Source: Acidobacteriota bacterium
Lineage (GTDB): Bacteria; Acidobacteriota; Blastocatellia; Pyrinomonadales; Pyrinomonadaceae
Direction: 5' to 3'
DNA: 9,888 bases
Assembly (NCBI GenBank): GCA_003222935.1
Contig: QHXL01000039.1
Location: 7,447 to 17,334, forward strand
Below are positions 6,789-9,888 of the stretch, one piece after another (position 1 is the first letter of the stretch; each line of letters starts with the position of its first letter). The notes under the pieces were generated by a model. It saw only the letters and a list, made by a program, of their open reading frames with translations. It was not told the DNA's origin and did no database searches. The position numbers and the translations under genes are program-made.

Positions 6789-6817
6789 AGTATCGCATTT
6801 CCAAAAAATAAAGACAA
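6789..6817 (-). promoter_or_regulatory. Possible promoter of the SufR-like regulator
   Basis: On the minus strand, TTGTCT (6817-6812) and GATACT (6794-6789) are separated by 17 bp. The predicted transcript start, near 6782, leaves a leader of about four bases before the ATG at 6778. The -35 touches the edge of the palindrome at 6816-6843, as expected for an autoregulated gene. Prediction from consensus only. Confidence 0.4.
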
Positions 6818-6843
6818 TAAATCAAGTTACTTCTTGACTTATT
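6816..6843. promoter_or_regulatory. Operator-like palindrome shared by the divergent regulator and doxX-type gene
   Basis: AATAAATCAAG (6816-6826) and CTTGACTTATT (6833-6843) are inverted copies with one mismatch in 11 bases, separated by TTACTT. The right arm contains the TTGACT that reads as the -35 of the plus-strand gene; the left arm meets the -35 of the regulator gene. A dimeric winged-helix repressor bound here would block both promoters. Binding by the adjacent regulator is inferred from position and symmetry. Confidence 0.65.
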
Positions 6844-6861
6844 GGAGTAAAGCTGTAAGCT
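6834..6861 (+). promoter_or_regulatory. Probable promoter of the DoxX-type gene
   Basis: TTGACT (6834-6839) matches the -35 consensus at five of six bases. TAAGCT (6856-6861) follows after 16 bp as a weak -10. The -35 lies wholly inside the operator palindrome. The start site would be near 6868, giving a leader of about 38 bases that carries AAAGGA (6892-6897) eight bases before the ATG at 6906. Confidence 0.5.
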
Positions 6862-6905
6862 ACGCTTCATCCAAATTCTTAAAAGCACTGGAAAGGATAT
6901 GAAAG

Positions 6906-7298
6906 ATGGAGCAAGCAATCGACAGCCAATCCCGGGCCACTTCTCTTAGGGCGACCGAAGCGCATGTCTCTACGCCTGCATACCAGGCTTACCTGATATT
7001 ACGGACGGCGTTCACCGTGGCGCCTATCGTCGCCGGACTCGATAAGTTTCTTAATCTGCTTGTTAACTGGGAGCAGTACTTACTGGCCGTCGGCGTCATA
7101 GAGATCATCGCGGGAATCGGAGTCTCTGTTAAGCCGAAGATCTTTGCCTACGTTGTGTGCGTATGGCTGCTTCTGATCGTAATTAACTTGCTGATGATTC
7201 CAGGGTATTTCGACGTCGCACTGCGCGATTTCGGCCTTGCCCTTGGCGCTCTTGCACTCGCGCGTCTGAGCAGCCAGTTTGATCGAAGAAGTTCGTAA
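6906..7298 (+). CDS. DoxX-family small integral membrane protein
   Basis: This 130-residue protein has four predicted membrane helices (about 27-44, 55-73, 79-99 and 105-121) after a hydrophilic N-terminus of about 25 residues. The LRTAFTVAPIVAGLDKFLNLLVNWEQYL segment (32-59) is typical of a DoxX-like subfamily; the Ala/Leu-rich last helix also fits. DoxX-like proteins are four-helix inner-membrane proteins, in some cases linked to quinone, thiosulfate or oxidative-stress metabolism; the activity of this subfamily is not established. AAAGGA at 6892-6897, eight bases upstream, supports the ATG. It is divergent from a four-cysteine regulator across a shared palindromic operator, so expression probably responds to redox or Fe-S/metal status. 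It ends 17 bases before a large palindromic repeat and shows no co-transcribed partner. Confidence 0.82.
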   Translation: MEQAIDSQSRATSLRATEAHVSTPAYQAYLILRTAFTVAPIVAGLDKFLNLLVNWEQYLLAVGVIEIIAGIGVSVKPKIFAYVVCVWLLLIVINLLMIPGYFDVALRDFGLALGALALARLSSQFDRRSS

Positions 7299-7315
7299 CT
7301 GATGTCCGATAGTGC

Positions 7316-7603
7316 TTCAGAGCCTCTTGCAAAACTCTCATTCTCCCCGTGCTTTAGCTCGGGGTAGAGGTGCCGCTTAGATCCAGGGAACCGTTTCAAT
7401 GGTTTGACAATCAGGGCGACTGACGTGGAGCGCGACAGGATGAAGGGTTCGAAGTGCTAAGTAAACGAGGCAACGAAGCGGAGCTCGCACCTGAAATTGG
7501 CGCACGGCGGCAAGCCGTTGAAAACGGTTCCCTTCCTGCACTAACTCCGCCGCATCCCGAGCTGAAGCACGGGGAGAATGAGAGTTTTGTAAGAGGCTCT
7601 GAA
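7316..7603. repeat. 288-bp palindromic (MITE-like) element with 48-bp terminal inverted repeats
   Basis: TTCAGAGCCTCTTGC... (7316-7363) and its inverted partner (7556-7603) match over 48 bases with two mismatches. An imperfect inner pair also exists: AGGGAACCGTTTCAATGG (from 7385) against the reverse complement of 7511-7533. The segment also holds a local hairpin, CCGTT-GAA-AACGG (7515-7527). No credible gene lies inside; short reading frames on both strands yield mirrored peptides because of the palindrome. It shares no obvious sequence with the element at 935-1183 but has the same plan: long terminal arms, inner inverted pairs and location in a gene spacer. No target-site duplication was evident. 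It occupies most of the 351-bp gap between the DoxX-type gene and ribA. Confidence 0.85.
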
Positions 7604-7649
7604 TCATATTGGTCAATACAACATACTCTTCGAATCGAGAGGTTTACTG

Positions 7650-8381
7650 ATGTCAACAAACATGAAGCACGTGTCTGTTTCCGAAATCGCAAGTGTACTG
7701 GGTAGTCGAACTAAGCTAACGCTAGTTCGACCTGGTGACGATGCGGTCGCCTGTCAGGATTTCATCGATGACGCTCAAAAGTCCTGGGTCCAACCGAGAA
7801 CAGTTGACCGAGTGGCTGAGGCGCGCTTGCCGACTGAGTTTGGAGAGTTCCGAATTGTCGGTTACCGCTCACTCAATTCGAGCGAGGAGTTTGTTGTATT
7901 GGCCCACGGAGAGTTGCGTGAGGATCGGTCAACGCTTGTCCGCATCCATTCGCAGTGTCTTACAGGGGATGTATTTGGCTCAGTGAAGTGCGACTGCGGT
8001 CAGCAGCTTCGTTCGGCTATGAAACTGATCGCCCGCGAAGGGTGCGGCGCGATTGTCTATCAACAACAAGAAGGGCGAGGCATCGGAATCATCAATAAGA
8101 TCCGAGCCTACGCTTTGCAGGACGAAGGCGCGGACACGATTGAGGCAAATGAGAAGTTGGGATTGGCCGTAGACTCACGCACTTATGAGCAATGCGCTGA
8201 GATTTTGCGCGACATGGGGCTGAGTCGTGTGCGGTTGATTTCAAACAATCCGGAGAAGATGTCGGCGCTCAAAGAAATGGGACTCGAGGTGGTGGAGCGT
8301 ATTGCTGTTGAAATTCCGACCACTGATGCGGCAAGAGATTATCTTCGGACCAAGCGAGAACGAATGGGGCATCTTCTGTAG
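7650..8381 (+). CDS. ribA: GTP cyclohydrolase II (riboflavin biosynthesis), stand-alone with N-terminal extension
   Basis: This is a 243-residue cytosolic enzyme that opens the imidazole ring of GTP, giving 2,5-diamino-6-ribosylamino-4(3H)-pyrimidinone 5'-phosphate, formate and pyrophosphate, the first step of riboflavin synthesis. The zinc ligands Cys103, Cys114 and Cys116 are in [18 protein letters not shown]. The active-site signature is [11 protein letters not shown] (137-147). Tyr154, Asp175 and Arg177 align with E. coli Tyr105, Asp126 and Arg128 at a constant offset of 49. [12 protein letters not shown] (196-207) is also typical. The E. coli enzyme is 196 residues and begins at the equivalent of residue 50, so about 50 extra residues precede the catalytic domain; this is not the RibB domain of bifunctional RibBA. 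GAGAGG (7637-7642), seven bases upstream of the ATG, supports the longer start. No other rib gene is adjacent. It converges on the membrane-protein gene at 8443. Confidence 0.94.
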   Translation: MSTNMKHVSVSEIASVLGSRTKLTLVRPGDDAVACQDFIDDAQKSWVQPRTVDRVAEARLPTEFGEFRIVGYRSLNSSEEFVVLAHGELREDRSTLVRIHSQCLTGDVFGSVKCDCGQQLRSAMKLIAREGCGAIVYQQQEGRGIGIINKIRAYALQDEGADTIEANEKLGLAVDSRTYEQCAEILRDMGLSRVRLISNNPEKMSALKEMGLEVVERIAVEIPTTDAARDYLRTKRERMGHLL

Positions 8382-8442
8382 CTGATCTTGGTGGTTTGGT
8401 CTTTGCTCTTGGTCGTGATACCCAGCATAAAGCCGGTGATAT

Positions 8443-9213
8443 CTACATCGTCTCTCTTTGAGCCGTTTCTGAGTTGCGTTGATTTTCAAGCTCAATTGGA
8501 TCGCCCAAAACAGTTGGTCGCTCACTCGCAGATAGTTGTCGATACTCATCGACGACGGGAAGAGGGATCAGTTTAGTCTCGCTGTTGTCTGTGAAAGCTA
8601 ACAGGACCAAACCAGCAACGTAGAGTGTTAGTGTGAAAAATCCGATGTAACCAGTCGCTGGTGCAAATCCAGGAGCATCAAAAGTTCCCTCGGTGACTCC
8701 TTGTATTAACGTTCCTGTAAGTTTCTTGAGCCAACCACCTTCCGGACTGTACAGACTCGCCAGCAACATATGCTTGAGAACGAAAGCAGTACCGAACAGT
8801 ATTGCGAGGCTGCGCAAGAGGCGGCGTGCGTCGAACGAAGAGAATTGATTGTTCCACAGCGTCCAAAGAAAAAAGAACGAGAACATCCAGTGAAGCAGAC
8901 CGTGCTCAGGCAATACCGAGTTAAATGCTTGCGCCGAGGCAAAGAACACGGTGATGAATAGCCAGACGTGCGCAACGTTTGTGAGCGGAGGATGTTCACT
9001 CCCAACCCACTGATGAATTCTAATTAGATCACCACGGACCAGGAGCAGCATTAATAGGACCGCAAGCACCAACGTTACGAGAGGCGGCGCGATAAAGATA
9101 AAGTGCCGACTCTCCGCCTCGACTCGAAGACCACCCAGAAGCACCACCGTCAAAAAAAGAAATGGCAGCAGGAAAAACTCTAGTAAGGCCTGGTTGTTTG
9201 GGCGGTGAGACAT
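8443..9213 (-). CDS. Six-helix integral membrane protein of unknown function
   Basis: I do not recognise the family. This 256-residue protein has about six predicted membrane helices (roughly 10-29, 38-59, 79-100, 105-121, 132-155 and 188-207). A hydrophilic, charged C-terminal tail of about 48 residues (209-256) is probably cytoplasmic. Notable features are two loop Pro/His-rich turns (SEHPPLTNVAHVW, LPEHGLLHWMF) and a Trp/Phe-rich fourth helix (MFSFFFLWTLWNNQF). The histidines near helices 3 and 4 could be ligands, but no known signature is seen. No good ribosome-binding site precedes the ATG at 9213. The gene follows the amber-interrupted TPR-like gene by 34 bp if that frame is read to its distal stop, so it is probably the last gene of a minus-strand operon. 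It ends in TAG and converges on ribA. Confidence 0.75.
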   Translation of the reverse strand: MSHRPNNQALLEFFLLPFLFLTVVLLGGLRVEAESRHFIFIAPPLVTLVLAVLLMLLLVRGDLIRIHQWVGSEHPPLTNVAHVWLFITVFFASAQAFNSVLPEHGLLHWMFSFFFLWTLWNNQFSSFDARRLLRSLAILFGTAFVLKHMLLASLYSPEGGWLKKLTGTLIQGVTEGTFDAPGFAPATGYIGFFTLTLYVAGLVLLAFTDNSETKLIPLPVVDEYRQLSASERPTVLGDPIELENQRNSETAQRETM

Positions 9214-9247
9214 TTGTGTTGAGGTTGGTCTTGGGTTTCTGGTCCGC

Positions 9248-9748
9248 TCACTTCCTCGTTCGCAACACTTTCAGCGGATTAACGTCGCCCCAGCTTTGCT
9301 CCGTCCCCTGTTCAAGTTCTGCTTTCAACTCCGCTGCTGTATGCATACCCAGGTTCGAGTCATCAACAATCAAGGGGCTGGCTGACGATAGCGTGATTGC
9401 TCGATTCACTGACTCAAGTCCCTGCTTGAATAACTGCTAGTCAAAATAAACTCGACCCCAACCCTCACGGTAAAACGAATAGGCAATATAAAACTGAGTG
9501 CGAGCATCTCCCTGGGCAGGATCCGCACGCTGCCATTCATCGCGCGCCGCACGAAACTGTTCACGCCGGAACAGGTCGAGTGCGGCATTAAACTTTTCCT
9601 GGTTAATCTGGTAAGTGCCGGCTGCGACTTCAGCACTCGTGGTTACTTCTTTGAAACTGCGCGGCTCGGTTGCGTAGATCCAGACGATGAACACTGCATA
9701 GGAGAGTGTTAAGAGGAAACCGAGGATTTTGATGAATCTGGTCTGCAT
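9248..9748 (-). pseudogene. Membrane-anchored TPR-like protein interrupted by an in-frame TAG
   Basis: The ATG at 9748 opens a frame with an N-terminal membrane anchor (about residues 7-27) and a helical region with TPR-like character (INQEKFNAALDLFRREQFRAARDEWQRA, then TQFYIAYSFYREGWG). A TAG at 9437-9439 stops it after 103 residues. Past the TAG the same frame continues without a stop for 62 more codons to TGA at 9248-9250. That part reads like genuine protein (QLFKQGLESVNRAI, then TAAELKAELEQG) and restores a 34-bp gap to the next gene. I read this as one gene of about 166 codons with a nonsense change, a readthrough event or a sequencing error. If the TAG is a true stop, the product is 103 residues at 9437-9748. 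TAG ends ribA and the gene at 8443, so genome-wide TAG reassignment is unlikely. The start overlaps the upstream stop by one base (TAATG). Confidence 0.65.
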
Positions 9749-9888
9749 TAATGCATCTTGAATGGACCACCGCGTGGTTCCGCTGCTAAATCAGGACGGC
9801 TAGAGTCTTGAACCACTTCATGCATCTCTAATACGTTTGCCTGGGAGAAGGCTTCTTTCGGCAACGTCCCGGACTGCGCGTGTCCTTT
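9748..9888 (-). CDS. C-terminal end of an unidentified gene (partial at right edge)
   Basis: An open frame enters from the right edge and ends with TAA at 9750-9748, giving 46 visible residues. These have a hydrophilic helix-like part (PKEAFSQANVLEMHEVV) and a Pro/Gly-rich tail ending GGPFKMH. No membrane segment or known motif is visible, so I cannot name it. The stop codon overlaps the next gene's ATG (TAATG), the arrangement for translational coupling. This supports it being a true gene in the same operon as the TPR-like and membrane-protein genes. Confidence 0.6.
   Translation of the reverse strand, partial: KGHAQSGTLPKEAFSQANVLEMHEVVQDSSRPDLAAEPRGGPFKMH

Noticed and set aside
6779..6817. 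TTG start giving a 226-residue SufR-like protein
   Set aside because: The TTG lies in the predicted -35 and operator edge and adds a 13-residue segment with no domain role; the ATG at 6778 starts just before the winged helix.
7377..7705. Short reading frames in and around the second palindromic element, including a plus-strand frame overlapping the ribA start
   Set aside because: These are mirrored peptides generated by the inverted arms (ELKHGENESF on both strands), and the plus-strand one runs into ribA in another frame.
9437..9439. TAG as evidence of a recoded genetic code or pyrrolysine
   Set aside because: ribA (TAG at 8379-8381) and the membrane-protein gene (TAG at 8443-8445) end in TAG at sensible positions, so TAG works as a stop here.
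9162..9440. 92-residue plus-strand frame opposite the membrane operon
   Set aside because: It is antisense to the membrane-protein start and to the post-TAG coding segment, with no recognisable features.

Overview
The window reads as a stretch of ordinary chromosome from an environmental Gram-negative bacterium of intermediate GC. The best guess is the phylum Acidobacteriota, possibly a Blastocatellia-type lineage. This rests mainly on the 934-residue outer-membrane receptor with an N-terminal carboxypeptidase-regulatory-like (Oar-type) domain, a family hugely expanded in that phylum, and on the style of the surrounding genes. It is an inference, not an identification. No tRNA, rRNA, CRISPR array, transposase or phage gene was seen.

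Layout. Positions 1-811 (minus) hold the N-terminal part of a TolC-type efflux channel running off the left edge. It is divergent from an OmpR/PhoB-type response regulator (1238-1921, plus), and their shared 426-bp spacer is mostly filled by a 249-bp near-perfect palindromic element (935-1183). The regulator converges on the receptor gene (1934-4738, minus). A 268-bp spacer with hairpins and a three-copy ATGTCCGAT inverted array separates it from a dipeptidase E (pepE) gene (5007-5717, minus). After a 419-bp gap with two strong hairpins comes a COG2345/SufR-like, four-cysteine winged-helix regulator (6137-6778, minus). It is divergent from a small DoxX-type membrane protein (6906-7298, plus), and an 11-bp-arm palindrome lies exactly between the two predicted promoters. 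A second palindromic element (7316-7603, 48-bp arms, unrelated in sequence to the first) separates doxX from a stand-alone GTP cyclohydrolase II gene (ribA, 7650-8381, plus). The right end is a minus-strand operon: the C-terminus of an unknown gene, a membrane-anchored TPR-like gene interrupted by an in-frame TAG, and a six-helix membrane protein of unknown function.

How the genes work together. Three local units are credible. One is a tolC/response-regulator divergent pair, in which the regulator plausibly controls efflux. The second is the Fe-S/redox-type regulator with its divergent DoxX partner and shared operator. The third is the translationally coupled right-hand membrane operon. The receptor, pepE and ribA look like independent transcription units.

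No clear new defence or biosynthetic system is visible. The items most worth checking are the amber-interrupted gene, which reads as coding on both sides of the TAG, and the two non-homologous palindromic elements in promoter and intergenic space. The operator between the four-Cys regulator and doxX comes next.
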